From contig OU015568.1 in assembly GCA_907165135.1 (NCBI GenBank), positions 8,192,501 to 8,256,500 of the forward strand: a DNA stretch of 64,000 bases, in the 5' to 3' direction. Within the stretch, counting starts at the first letter, position 1, and the number at the start of each line of letters is the position of its first letter. Position numbers and translations under genes: made by a program. This document shows, piece after piece, positions 34,693-44,689 of the stretch. This stretch comes from Oikopleura dioica (taxonomy: Eukaryota > Chordata > Appendicularia > Copelata > Oikopleuridae). The notes beneath the pieces were generated by a model that was given only the letters and a program-made list of their open reading frames with translations, did not search any database and was not told the origin of the DNA.

Positions 34693-36687
34693 CTACTCGT
34701 CCCATTCGTCTTTTTCTTGTTGTATCATCTCTCCATCTTCTGCTTCTTCGTAGAATTCTAAAAATAAACTGATTCAAACTGGTGGAATGAGACCGTACCT
34801 GGGTCAAGCTTCAAATCGCCAGTTATTGTTATGCATTCTTTATTATTATTATCATCGTCGGTAGTTTGCACAAAAGTGACTCCTTGAATGCTTGGAAGGT
34901 CAAGTGGTACCACCTGAATTAGTTTTAAATCTGAAGACTGATAGAGGGTTCTACCTGAGATAACTGATGATCCCTCATTCGGAGAAGAAAGAGTCGAGAA
35001 TCTAGGATCGACAAATGCCCCCGAAATCCGGATCGGGTTTTCATCGGATTTTCTTGAGCTCTGATTTTTCCGATCGGGTTTTTGCCGGGTTTTTGTCGGG
35101 TTTTTGTCGGGTTTTTTATCGGGTTTTTGTAGGATTTTTTTCGGGTTTTTGTCGGGTATTTTTCGGGTTTTTATCGGGTCTTTGTCGGGTTCTCGTCGGG
35201 TTTTCACAACACTGAAATTGAATCAAATAAATTGAATCCAAATCGGCGAAAATGGACATAATTTTTGGCTAACAGAAGTTTTGGTGCTCTCTTTAAAGAA
35301 ACTGATGAGTAGATACGATGAGAAACCCGACAAAAATGGCAGCGCCTGTTTTGCCCAAAATCCCGGATCGCCCACATCCCGGATCGCCCATTTTCCTTGA
35401 TCGCCCATTGTGGGCAAAACGGGAAAATGTGCGGAACGGGGGGGAGCTACCTGTCGTGGTCATTTCGTCAAAATTGCCTCTCGTGGCAAGTTGCCTCTCG
35501 TGGCCATTTGCCTCTCGTGGTCATCACGTATCGGCTTACGAACCTTAGGGTATCCAAATTTTTCTCGAAGGGAAGATTTTTACAAGCCTAATATTCTTAG
35601 ATGTCAAATTATTTTCGAGTAGTATAGATAAGATAATTTTTTGAATACCTTACTCATCTCTATAAGAAAAACTTCGAAAAGAGTTAAACTTTCGATCAAT
35701 TTGAAAATTTTAATTGCATTCACATTCAGAAAGAAATTTGGTTGGCTTGTGCCAAGAAAGAGCAGGCGTTTATAGAAAATAACTCGCATTTATCCAAATT
35801 ATAAACAGGCCTCTCGAAGTATTTTAGAAAGAATCTTTCACACCCAACTTATCATCTAAATGCCTTACGTCAAATAAGCCGATACGTGATGTCCACGAGA
35901 GGCTAATGGCCACGAGAGGCAACTTGCCACGAGAGGCAAATTTGGCGAAATGGCCACGACAGGTAGCTCCCCCGGAACGGGATTTGTGTGCAAACCAGGA
36001 TTTGCAATTGTAAATTTGAAATTTGATAATGGAAGAAGGTGGTTTAGAAATTTTTACTAGAAACTGCTGCAAAAACTCCTCTTTACTCCTCCAATTTTTC
36101 ACCTCCAAAAAAGGTTGAATCTCATACTTGCGCGTGCTAATCCCTGCAAAAATAAAACCGACGGCTTTGGAAATCGGTGTCATTCTGTGTAGAAAACTAC
36201 CGGACACCCCCCATTCTGGCGCTCCTATAAGCTCTAGAAGTTAGGGAAGTCCACCGAAAATCGCACATTTTCCTGATCCGCACATTTTCCCGTTTTGCCC
36301 ACAATGGGCGATCAAGGAAAATGGGCGATCCGGGATGTGGGCGATCCGGGATTTTGGCCGAAACGGGAGCTGCCGACAAAAATACCCTACAAAAACCCGA
36401 TAAATAACCCTACAAAAACCCGATTTTTTAGGGTCGCCAAAATTTCAACGTCGGGTTTTTGTAGGGTAGGCGGAATCCAACAAAAACCCGACAAAAACGT
36501 CGGTTTTCGATCGGGTGTCGGGTGGGACTTGTCGATCCTAGTCGAGAATAGTCGATTCGTTTTTGATTCTCCTTTTCTTCCCCTAAATTAGAGGCTTGAA
36601 ATGACTTATAAATGATAAAAAAGTATTACCTTTCGATATTTCGTTCGAATACCCTTGCTCAGTCCTTTCCTTCACAAGAGTAGTCAT
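34693..36687 (-). CDS. small acidic-tailed protein split by a transposon nest
   Basis: Reading minus: exon 1 36687-36630 (MTTLVKERTEQGYSNEISK), a 47 nt intron, exon 2 beginning at 36582. In the element-free arrangement exon 2 runs continuously in frame through TAT TCT CGA CTC, but a 1540 bp transposon now interrupts it at that point. Coding resumes at 35001 with LFLLRMRDHQLSQ, then VVPLDLPSIQGVTFVQ and TITGDLKLDP, and ends with an acidic tail EFYEEAEDGEMIQQEKDEWDE at 34693. About 110-120 residues. All phases agree whether the transposon is spliced as its own intron or exon 2's first part is skipped. No recognised domain. Confidence 0.6.
35338..36374. mobile_element. middle nested element with GATCGCCCA arrays and 9 bp TSD
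   Basis: Ends GGCAGCGCCTGTTTTG (left) and, inverted at the right, GGCAGCTCCCGTTTCGG; then CCAAAATCCCGGATCG on both. Flanked by GACAAAAAT (9 bp) at 35329-35337 and 36375-36383, a length typical of Mutator-like elements, though it lies within a repetitive array of the outer element. Subterminal GGATCGCCCA units occur at both ends. Confidence 0.82.
35441..35973. mobile_element. innermost nested element with CTCGTGGCAA arrays
   Basis: Inverted ends GGGGAGCTACCTGTCGTGG at both sides, flanked by the exact 8 bp duplication GGAACGGG at 35433-35440 and 35974-35981. Three to four units of GCCTCTCGTGGCAA occur just inside each end, in opposite orientation. No coding frame. Confidence 0.9.
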
Positions 36688-36816
36688 ATCTCGAATTCTG
36701 AAAGCAAAAACCTCAATAGTCTATTGACAATAGATATTTGTCTTTCAGACATGATTTTTTAAGAAAATATTCAAAGTGTAAAAAAATAATCAAGAGAAAA
36801 TCAAGCACAAAACAGA

Positions 36817-38371
36817 TCAATCAAATTGGAAGGAATCATCATCGTCGAGCGCGTTCATCACAGAGTTGAACGATTTGTTCGCTGGCTTCTGTCTGGTTTG
36901 CGCGGCTAGTCTTGCTTTGCTGGCTTTGCTTGTAGAAGGGCCAGCAAGCTGGCTCCAGTCGCTATCTGAGTCGGAAGGGATTAGCATCACTTCCATCTGG
37001 CGCATTGGCTTCGGCTTCGGGCTCTTTGTTCCAGAGCTTTTGGAAGATCGTGTTGAAGATTTCAAAACACTAGATTTTGATTTCAAGCGAATTATTTTTA
37101 ATGAAAGATTTACCTTGGCGACTTTGATCCTGATTTTCTCGAGCTCGGTCTTTGACTAGTCGCTCGACTTTCGCTTGCTGGCGAGGCGATTCGAACGCTG
37201 ACTTGCTTCTTGCTGCTGCCAGTCGATCTTGGGGAAGCGATAGAAACAGCTTTGGAGGCGGTTTTCTCCGACGCCTCAGTCTTTTCGGAAAAATCAGTCG
37301 ACTTCGCGGACTCTTTCGAGAGTCGCTGAGAGCCGTTACTAAATTACCGGGGCAGACTTACTATTGCTCTAGCGCCTAGGGGTTACATTGTAGCCTAAGA
37401 CATCTTTATACGGATCGATGGAGAATCTCAAGCTCTATGCCACAGGATACAATCATCTCAGATTTTCGAGATCTCATAAATTTTCGGATTTATGGCGATT
37501 TTTCATTTTTCAAAGGGTTACGTGTCCCTAATTCAGCCAATCACAACACTGTATTTGACGCATTTGCCCCGGTAAATTTGTAACGTCTCTGAGCCGTTTT
37601 GGAAAGTGACGGAGATTTGGTGCTCGAACGAGTTGAACTGGAAGTTGGCTTGAATGTCACTTGAGCGCTCGTGGCTAATTCGTCGGGAGTTTTCTCTGAA
37701 GAAAAATAAATGAGAAGCTGAGTTAAATTTTCTTACGAAAATTGTCTCTTCCAGAAAGATGAATGCTTTGCGAAAAACTCGATTGCGAATCCGAGTCCGT
37801 GTCGATTGTAATTTGCTTCATGCGTTCTGTCGGCGACATAATTTGATTCCTGATATCTGGCGCTGGTGATTTCGTTTCGCTTCGATATGATGGTGTTGGA
37901 CTTTTGATCGGGCGCTCGTCGGACAGGAGTTTTACTGACATTGGCGTGGGAAGCGGCATCGAGAGGTTTTCTGTCGATTTCGTTTGGTCAAGCTTAAAAA
38001 AGTGGTTCAAAGACAATAAAATGGTGCAATTGGGAACGCGTTTATACTACTAAATGCTAGTTTTCTTTGATAGTGCAAATAGAACATATATCCATTTAAT
38101 AATTTTTTAATCCTCTCACGGGAGGACCTTATCCAAGGACCAGCAAAAACGAGCAAGCTTACCTGGCGAATGTACTTTTCTGCTCGATCAAGTAGCTTCT
38201 CCAGTTGATCATGGTCGCGTCTTTTAGAGTTCGAGAGTCAGAAACGACAACGAGTTTTACTTGTTAGAAATTTTAAATAAATAATTTATTACAACTTGAT
38301 TCTATCGCGAACCCTTTCCTCAATCTTTCTGCTCTTATTCTGGCCTCTTCGTCAGTCAAAATTACTGTCAT
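36817..38371 (-). CDS. Ser-rich basic protein with N-terminal helical segment; exon junction occupied by a MITE
   Basis: Reading minus: ATG 38371 (MTVILTDEEARIRAERLRKG), a phase-2 join to RDHDQLEKLLDRAEKYIRQ (about 38161-38220), then an exon ending at about 37731 (LDQTKSTENLSMPLPTP ... HLSGRDNF), an exon 37695-37585 (KTPDELATSAQVTFKPT), an exon about 37336-37112 (SKESAKSTDFSEKTEASEK ... SSRKSGSK) and a last exon ending LDDDDSFQFD at 36817. The N-terminus is a coiled-coil candidate; the rest is Ser/Lys/Pro-rich and probably disordered, with SP/TP sites (KSPTP, KSPAP, MSPTE). A 242 bp MITE sits where the 37.6 and 37.3 kb exons should meet. No family recognised. Confidence 0.6.
37339..37580. mobile_element. 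TA-flanked MITE (mariner-like ends)
   Basis: Inverted ends CTAAATTACCGGGGCA (left) and TGCCCCGGTAAATTTG (right), flanked by TA at 37337-37338 and 37581-37582. A relative of its right interior (TTTTTCAAAGGGTTA then CCAATCAC) lies inverted at about 44980-45035. No coding frame. Confidence 0.75.
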
Positions 38372-38477
38372 CCCGTCTCTAAATCTTCGATGATTTCAAG
38401 CTCTAAAAAACATTTGTCGTGAAAACTTGTTTCTATAAAAGTAGCGAGGTATATAATTTAATAATCATGATTGAATA

Positions 38478-41400
38478 CAGGGTGGCTATTTTGGACTTGG
38501 GGGTTAGTTGGAATTGGATTGGATCCAATCCAATAAGGTTTGGATGGAATTTGGATGGCCAGGGTATCGGATTTTATTGGGTAAAATTGGGTAATTGGGG
38601 GAAATTGGGGATTGGCGACATTGGAAAATTGGATCTTCTTGGGGAATTGGCAGTTGTTGGCAAGATTGGATCCGAGAAAAATTGCGAAAAATGCTCGACC
38701 AATCAGGTTTGTTCTCAACCTACACTCATCACGCGCAGTCTACCTTTCTCAGACGGATAAATACTGATCATTAGAGAGTTTTACTGCGATTTAAATGGCA
38801 TTTTCTTTTCTTTTACTAGTCAACCTTTTTCAGAAGGGATGAGTCCACCTGCCAAGCGTTCCAAGAGATGCATTTATGTGGCGAGTGACGAAAAAGACAA
38901 GGATAAACGAAAAGAAGAGGTTGATAGAAAGAAAGCGGAAATTACTGCTGATGAAAAAAGTGAGCAACCGACTGGTGAATGGAAGAAATGGACCCCTACA
39001 AAACTACAAGACAAGATTCGAGAGCTCAACCTTGAATTTGAAGAGTACTATTTCGAGGGATTTCCGACTTGCTACTTGCGCTGCGCAAGAATAGATGGAG
39101 CTAAGTGCAAAAAATGCAGAGGAGAGGTAAAATTTGCATTTTGTAAAAATTCTTAAAAAACCTTAAGCCATTCCATACATACGATCAAAATACAGATGTC
39201 TATAAAAAGACTCTCGAACCGATTGTGGATCGCCACGCGCAAGCACCAGATGAGCAGAGAGTACTCGCGCTTCTGAATAACACCAAGGACCACAGAGTTG
39301 ATGTCCAGAAGAAAGTTCTGCAAGTCATGCGCGATACCGGAACAAGCTTCCGGTTTTGGTCACATGACTCTGTCAAGGCCCTGATGCGCTGCCTTCTCAA
39401 AAATGTATCCTTTAGCCAGATGCTCATCAATCAACTTTGCCTTTCGAAGGATGCCATCAAAATATACATGAAAGAAGAGGCAAAGAAAATTCGGGAGCGC
39501 CTTCAACAGATTCTTCCGGAAATGGCAAAAAAGGGCCGCCTGTCAATTTCTCTAGGATAAGGATTTCAAAGTTTCTTTAAAAATTTTTGAATAATTTGTC
39601 TTATTAACAATTTAATATCCTTTAAAGACCACAAATACGTGAAAACTAAAGAAAATACGCTCTGGAAGATACTCGGGGTTGAGGTCAATATTCGCTGCAA
39701 AAACGGATTTTGGAACTGTTTGATCGGTTATGTTCCGATGCCGGACTCAACTGCGGATCACACCATAGAAAAACTGAAGCAGATATTTGAAGAATACAAC
39801 CTTACCGATGCGATAGAGAAAAACTTGGTCTGCATTGTGAGCGATCAGGCAGCAGAGTCCGTGCCCGAGCATTTTACGATCAACCGTAGCATTTGCGGAA
39901 GTCATTCAATGTGTTGCAACCTTAAGAGAGCGTGCGAACAAAATCTCAGACCAGGTGGACCGAAGGATAAGAAGTACGAATCACTTGAAAAATTCATCGA
40001 CAAGTGTGAAGCTACAGTATCGGCGAGTGATCTTCCGGCTGGTGTCGGATACAAGTCAATCAATGCGTTTTTGATTTCTCAAGAAGTGACTAATCGCTTG
40101 CTTATAAAAGAGTTTTATAATGCAAAAATAAAAGCGAGTACTGAAATTCTTGAAGACGATCAAGTCAAACGACTTGTTGAAGAAAAGACGGATGCATTCC
40201 TCAACAGAAAGGAGAAAGGGAAGGCCATCGATCGAATTTCCGGCTCCACGCGCTTCCGGAAATTAATCTATGGAGTTCAGCGTCTCCTTTTGAGCGAAGA
40301 TAGCCTAAACAACCTCTTTTCTATCAACCACCCTCAACGCCATCTTCTCGCTGAGTGTCCAGTCCCAGATCTGCAGTTTGCGCGATCGATCAACCCTCTT
40401 CTTATCGAAATTCATCGCAGTATCAATATTCTCGAGTCTGACTCGCTTGCCTGCGGATCAGCGTACTACAAGCAAATCGAACGAATAATGATTGAGTGCG
40501 TCAATCGAATCACAATCAGTCGGACCGAGGAATCCAGATTTGCGAAGGCTGTGCTCATCAGTGTAGTGGAACAGGTTACAAAAAGCGGATTGATATGAAT
40601 GGAAACGATGTCCCATGTCAAGTACCCCTTCGTTTTACCAACAAAGACTTGGCAAGCATTTACCTGGCACCCGACTCTACATCGATAGCGATGAATTTTC
40701 ATCCAGTCGTCGCCAAAATGAAAGATTCCCGAGTCCCCTTCATCTCCAAAATAATGGTATGTATTTATCTTCATGCCAAAAAATTAAATAATTCAGAAAG
40801 TACTCGTCGACGGAACCAAGGATTGGCTCGAAAAAGCGAAGAACTGGATCACAGAGGTTGATCGAACAATGGAAGACGACGAGCTGACAGATGAACAGTT
40901 GTTACAGCTCCTTGAAGCTGGCGTTAATAATGTTCAATGTGACAGCCAAAATAACGCTGTTGGCCCACTTAGTCACCGCCGCGGACTAGGAAAGCCAAAA
41001 GAAATCCGTTCCAAGATCGAAGAAGAGATTGCTCAGTACGACGAAGTAAATGATACTGATATAGAAGCGCGTAAGTAATTTTCATCATTAATCTACTTAA
41101 TTTGAAATTAGACAAGAAGTATTGCGCAATGAAGAAGGTTGTGGAAGATGATATTGTTGGAGAGTTCTGGCGGCGATACGCTGAAACCTTGCCAAGATTG
41201 AGCAGAATCGGATTAATGGTTCGGTTTTTTTGAGTTTAAAAATAAAGCATTTCTTAGCTTCATCACTCTTCCGTCTCAAGTTCAAGCCTGGAGCGAGCCT
41301 TCAGTTTCACGACATTGATGCGATCTATTCGACGCCATAAACTTGCTGCCAGCACAATCCTAGACATTGCCCTTGGATCTACAGAAATAAACTTTGAAGA

Positions 41401-41645
41401 ATAAGTATTAATTGTTTGTTTTTTTTGAATTTGCTAGCTGGAAAATATTGGAAATCCAATGGAATCGGGGCATATTGGGAATTGGGAAAAGTTGGAATTT
41501 TGGAAGAACTTGGAATTCGATTTTAGTTGGGAATTGGGCGAAAATTGGATTGGATTGGATTTTGGATGGATAGACCCGGTTAGAAATTTTTTGGATGGAA
41601 TTTGGATGGATAGACCCCTATTTTTTGTCCAAAATAGCCACTCTG
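38478..41645 (+). mobile_element. full-length hAT transposon with GGATTGGAT subterminal arrays
   Basis: Inverted ends CAGGGTGGCTATTTTGGAC and GTCCAAAATAGCCACTCTG (one mismatch), with the exact 8 bp duplication ATTGAATA at 38470-38477 and 41646-41653. Both ends carry arrays of ATTGG / GGATTGGAT (about 38505-38690 and 41450-41600). Between them lies a multi-exon transposase. It inserted about 100 nt upstream of the start codon of the minus-strand Ser-rich gene. Confidence 0.95.
38839..41404 (+). CDS. hAT-family transposase with one frame break
   Basis: Exons: 38839-39126 (basic start MSPPAKRSKRC and a BED-like CKKC...H motif), about 39168-39556, about 39629-40580, 40590-40756, 40798-41071, 41113-41218 and 41260-41404. 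The third begins DHKYVKTKENTLWKILGVEV; LVCIVSDQAAES and CGSHSMCCNL match the catalytic Asp and CxxH regions, and the C-terminus (FWRRYAETLPRLSRIGLM, then SVSSSSLERAFSFTTLMR) is the hAT dimerisation domain. The intron after SISL starts GATAAG, giving a GA-AG junction with correct phase. At about 40576-40580 the frame shifts by one within an A5 run (EQVTK to KRIDMNGNDV), so this copy is either inactive or the assembly lacks one base. Confidence 0.88.
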
Positions 41646-41653
41646 ATTGAATA

Positions 41654-42071
41654 TTTACTGTTTCATCAAAAAGCACGAAATAAAGACTAAAAATTGAGAA
41701 AAAGGCACAGGCAAAGTAGACGGAAAACGAGGCGGCAGAATTTTCGATTGGATAAATATTCTAGAGCGGTTTTTCGGTTTCATTCATCCCGGGATGAATT
41801 CATGACTTCACGAAAAGCGAAATTATTTTTTAACGGAAGCGAAATTTTTTGTTTGAACAGGTTTTGAATAGAATCTATGGGCGTTTACATGTTTCTACGA
41901 GCGAAGAATTTATGGGGATGTCGCTGCTACTAAATCGGGAGAATTGCTTCGTCGTGTGCTGAGATTTGAGATCTTAGTAGGGTTTTCATTCTTTTCTACA
42001 CAGGGTTCTGTTGATAACGAAAATGTCCATCAAGCGATCTGATTTTCGCGAAGAAAACATCAAAGTCTTTG
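41654..42071. other. spacer
   Basis: No exon found. Lies between the hAT insertion and the 3' end of the receptor gene. Confidence 0.35.
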
Positions 42072-42838
42072 CTATTGAATCTCAAAGAAAACCGGTTTCC
42101 TATCATCTTCTGGGAATCCATGACATCTACAGAATTTATTCGCAGCGTTAGCGAAACCATCTCCAATCCAAACCCAAAACGCCAGATGCGGAATTTGATT
42201 TCTTCCTTGCGCTCCTTTTAGGCGATTTATCAGGCACCCGCCAAAGAAATAAAGCGCAAAAGTACAGATGAAGATCAAAATGAAGATCCAGAATTGAGAC
42301 CACCCACTTCGCGGACACAACGAGTTGTCGCCGATTTCAAATGGACTTAAAAGACATTTCCTCAATGAAAAAGGGTCGAAGACGATTTTACCTGCATTCT
42401 TCGTCGCCACGATAAAGTTGTCCATTTTTGACATTTCCCGTTGGGCAGCGAATCATTACGCTAATGATTTCGTCGCAAGTGTCTCTTTCGGAAGGATAAG
42501 TCAGCATTGCCCAACTATCACCATTTGAGGATGTCATTTGAGCATTGAAAGCGAGCGTTTCTTCGAAATGAGAATTGGTCGAAAGCCGAGAAATGGCGAT
42601 TTTCTCGGAGCATAAATTCACGGTGTAGCTGTATTCGGAGTCGAAAATTGAGAAGTTTTTACCAGAAAACTGAACGAAAAAATCAGTTTCGAAGAGAAAA
42701 ATCATGAGAAGAGTTTACCTTTTGAAGGATATTTTGAACATAAGAATTGGCGCTGGACTTGAAATTACAGACATGTTCTTTTGATTCAACAGCAAAAATA
42801 AACGCGATTAGGAATATCGAGAAGTATCGTATCAACAT
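42072..42838 (-). CDS. M6PR: cation-dependent mannose-6-phosphate receptor-like protein
   Basis: Type I membrane receptor of the P-type lectin family, which carries lysosomal enzymes from Golgi to endosomes. Exons on minus: 42838-42719, 42669-42392, 42345-42072, all in phase, 223 residues. Signal peptide MLIRYFSIFLIAFIFAVES; Cys-containing luminal MRH-like domain (SYTVNLCSEKI, DEIISVMIRCPTG); transmembrane FWIFILIFICTFALYFFGG; and a cytosolic tail with QIPHLAFWVWIGDG, closely matching the PHLAFW sorting segment of vertebrate CD-MPR. The tail lacks a C-terminal dileucine in this model and ends DRKPVFFEIQ. The luminal part is shorter than in vertebrates, so sugar binding is inferred only. Confidence 0.85.
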
Positions 42839-43024
42839 ATTTACACATAAATTTCTGAAGAAAAACTTTCAAAGAGAGGTTTTCAAAGTCGTTTTTTATT
42901 ACAAAAAGCTCTTGTCAAAAACTAAAGGTCGAAATGAAAATGAATCTGCGTCCCCAAGCAACAAATCATTCACAATTTCTAACAGTAGATTCATCGAGAA
43001 CAGTAAAATTGCAGCATCGGTTAA

Positions 43025-43770
43025 GGGAAATGGTATACATCGGCGCGGCGCCGCTCGCTCGATCCGCGCTCTGCAAGAACCTATTTCTCACGAGGCCGTA
43101 AAATCTGAACGGATCGAGATTTTTTCGAGATTTAAACAGATTCGGAATCCTCAAAGTCTCTTCTATAAACTGATCGAAAATTAAAACAATTTTCAAAGAG
43201 GAACAATGTGAAAAGTGCCAGTTCCCTTCAAATGACATTTTCTCCATAATTTCTCATCCAAATTTTTTGAAAATTAGACTGTCTTGTAGAGAAACGTCAG
43301 CTCTACAATTCCCGTGTTTCAGATTTTTGTTTTAAGCTTTCATTAATTTTACATCGCAATTTGTAAAGAGCGCAGCGGGAGCGCGCCGCGAGAAATAGGG
43401 AGCGGAGAGGCGCGGGCGAGAATAACTCTCTTTTCAAAAGAGCGCACATAATTTTTGAAAGCCCAAATGAAAATCTGAAACACAGGAATTGTAGAGCTGA
43501 CGATTCTCTACAAGACAGTCTAATTTTCAAAAAATTTGGATGACAAATTATGGAGAAAATGTCATTTGAAGGAAACTGGCACTTTTCACATTGTTCCTCT
43601 TTGAAAATTGTTTTAATTTTCGATCAGTTTATAGAAGAGACTTTGAGGATTCCGAATCTGTTTAAATCTCGAAAATCTCGATCCGTTCAGATTTTACGGC
43701 CTCGTGAGAAATAGGTTCTTGCAGAGCGCGGATCGAGCGAGCGGCGCCGCGCCGATGTATACCATTACCC
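43025..43770. mobile_element. TTAA-flanked foldback element 1
   Basis: Near-perfect palindrome: arms of about 300 bp (GGGAAATGGTATACATCGG ... and CCGATGTATACCATTACCC) around a GC-rich centre at about 43370-43430. Bounded by TTAA at 43021-43024 and 43771-43774. TTAA target sites are typical of piggyBac-type transposition, although the ends start GGG rather than CCC. No coding frame. Confidence 0.85.
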
Positions 43771-43774
43771 TTAA

Positions 43775-44508
43775 GGGACCTTGGCGAGCTGGCTGAAGCG
43801 CGACTTCACGAGCGCTTCAATGATTTTTGACATAAGCTATTTTCAAAATTCTTTTGCAAACATAATCTACAGAGACTCTTCTTTCTATTCCAGTTTTTAG
43901 ATTTTCTCTACCATTTGTAATTCAGTCGCTATTGTCGAAAAGAGAAGTTAAACTTCAAAAGATTCAGCACTTTCAATTTTTAAGATATGAAATTATAATT
44001 ACTTTCATCGGAAAGCCCAGTAAATTCTGCACAAAAGTTACCTAATGGGGTTATGATAACAATAGCCTGCCAAGTGCAAGGTGAGCTATTCCGGAGTGTA
44101 TCGGTTCCACAGCGGGCGTTCTCGCTGCGCGAAGCATTATTTTGGCTTGTTTGCGCTCGATTCCCGCAAAGCGCGCGCTAATAACTATTGATTACAGACT
44201 CTTACCACTACATCAATGATTTTCATAAAACCCCATTAGGTAACTTTTGTGCAGAATTTTCTGGGCTTTCCGATGAAAGTAATTATAATTTCATATCTTC
44301 AAAATTGAAAGTGCTGAATCTTTTTGAAGTTTAACTTCTCTTTTCGACAATAGCGACTGAATTACAAATGGTAGAGAAAATCTAAAAACTGGAATAGAAA
44401 GAAGAGTCTCTGTAGATTATGTTTGCAAAAAGAATTTTGAAAATAGCTTATGTCAAAAATCAATGAAGCGCTCGTGAAGTCGCGCTTCAGCCAGCTCGCC
44501 AAGGTCCC
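43775..44508. mobile_element. TTAA-flanked foldback element 2, sharing a TTAA with element 1
   Basis: Arms begin GGGACCTTGGCGAGCTGGC and end GCCAGCTCGCCAAGGTCCC, about 300 bp each, around a roughly 150 bp loop with CCTAATGGGGTTATGATAAC and ACAGCGGGCGTTCTC. Bounded by TTAA at 43771-43774 (shared) and 44509-44512. A diverged copy of this unit, joined to the end of element 1, sits inside the hAT element at 6226-7451. Confidence 0.85.
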
Positions 44509-44689
44509 TTAAAAGGATTTTTAGGAGTAGTCTTTATATTTCTTCATATCAGGTCTCGCCAAAATTGCTTCTGAAAACAAGATGATTAAACTAAAAAATC
44601 ATATAGAAGAGGCTTTCATTCAAAAAAAGACTTTGAATAGAACTCCTTATTCACAAAGGCCTCTGTAGAATTGTAAACTTACCGAGTCG

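Larger units (their letters stand above)
35002..36541. mobile_element. outer 8 bp-TSD (hAT-like) element with GGGTTTTTGTC arrays, inserted in a coding exon
   Basis: Inverted ends CTAGGATCGACAA / TTGTCGATCCTAG; exact 8 bp duplication TCGAGAAT at 34994-35001 and 36542-36549. Subterminal arrays of TCGGGTTTTTG at about 35035-35205, and the inverse AAAAACCCGA at 36395-36500. It contains two further elements, one inside the other. The terminal CTAG on the 35002 side forms a splice acceptor for the host gene on the minus strand. Confidence 0.92.

Noticed and set aside
34758-35207. 149-codon minus ORF beginning with Lys/Pro/Asp repeats
   Set aside because: Its first half is the GGGTTTTTGTC transposon array; only the part below about 35001 is genuine exon sequence.
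38419-38760. ORFs at 38419-38760 (+) and 38458-38718 (-)
   Set aside because: Translation of the GGATTGGAT subterminal array of the hAT element.
42966-43530. ORFs around 43.0-43.5 kb on both strands
   Set aside because: They are mirror images within a long palindrome, so they cannot be independent genes.
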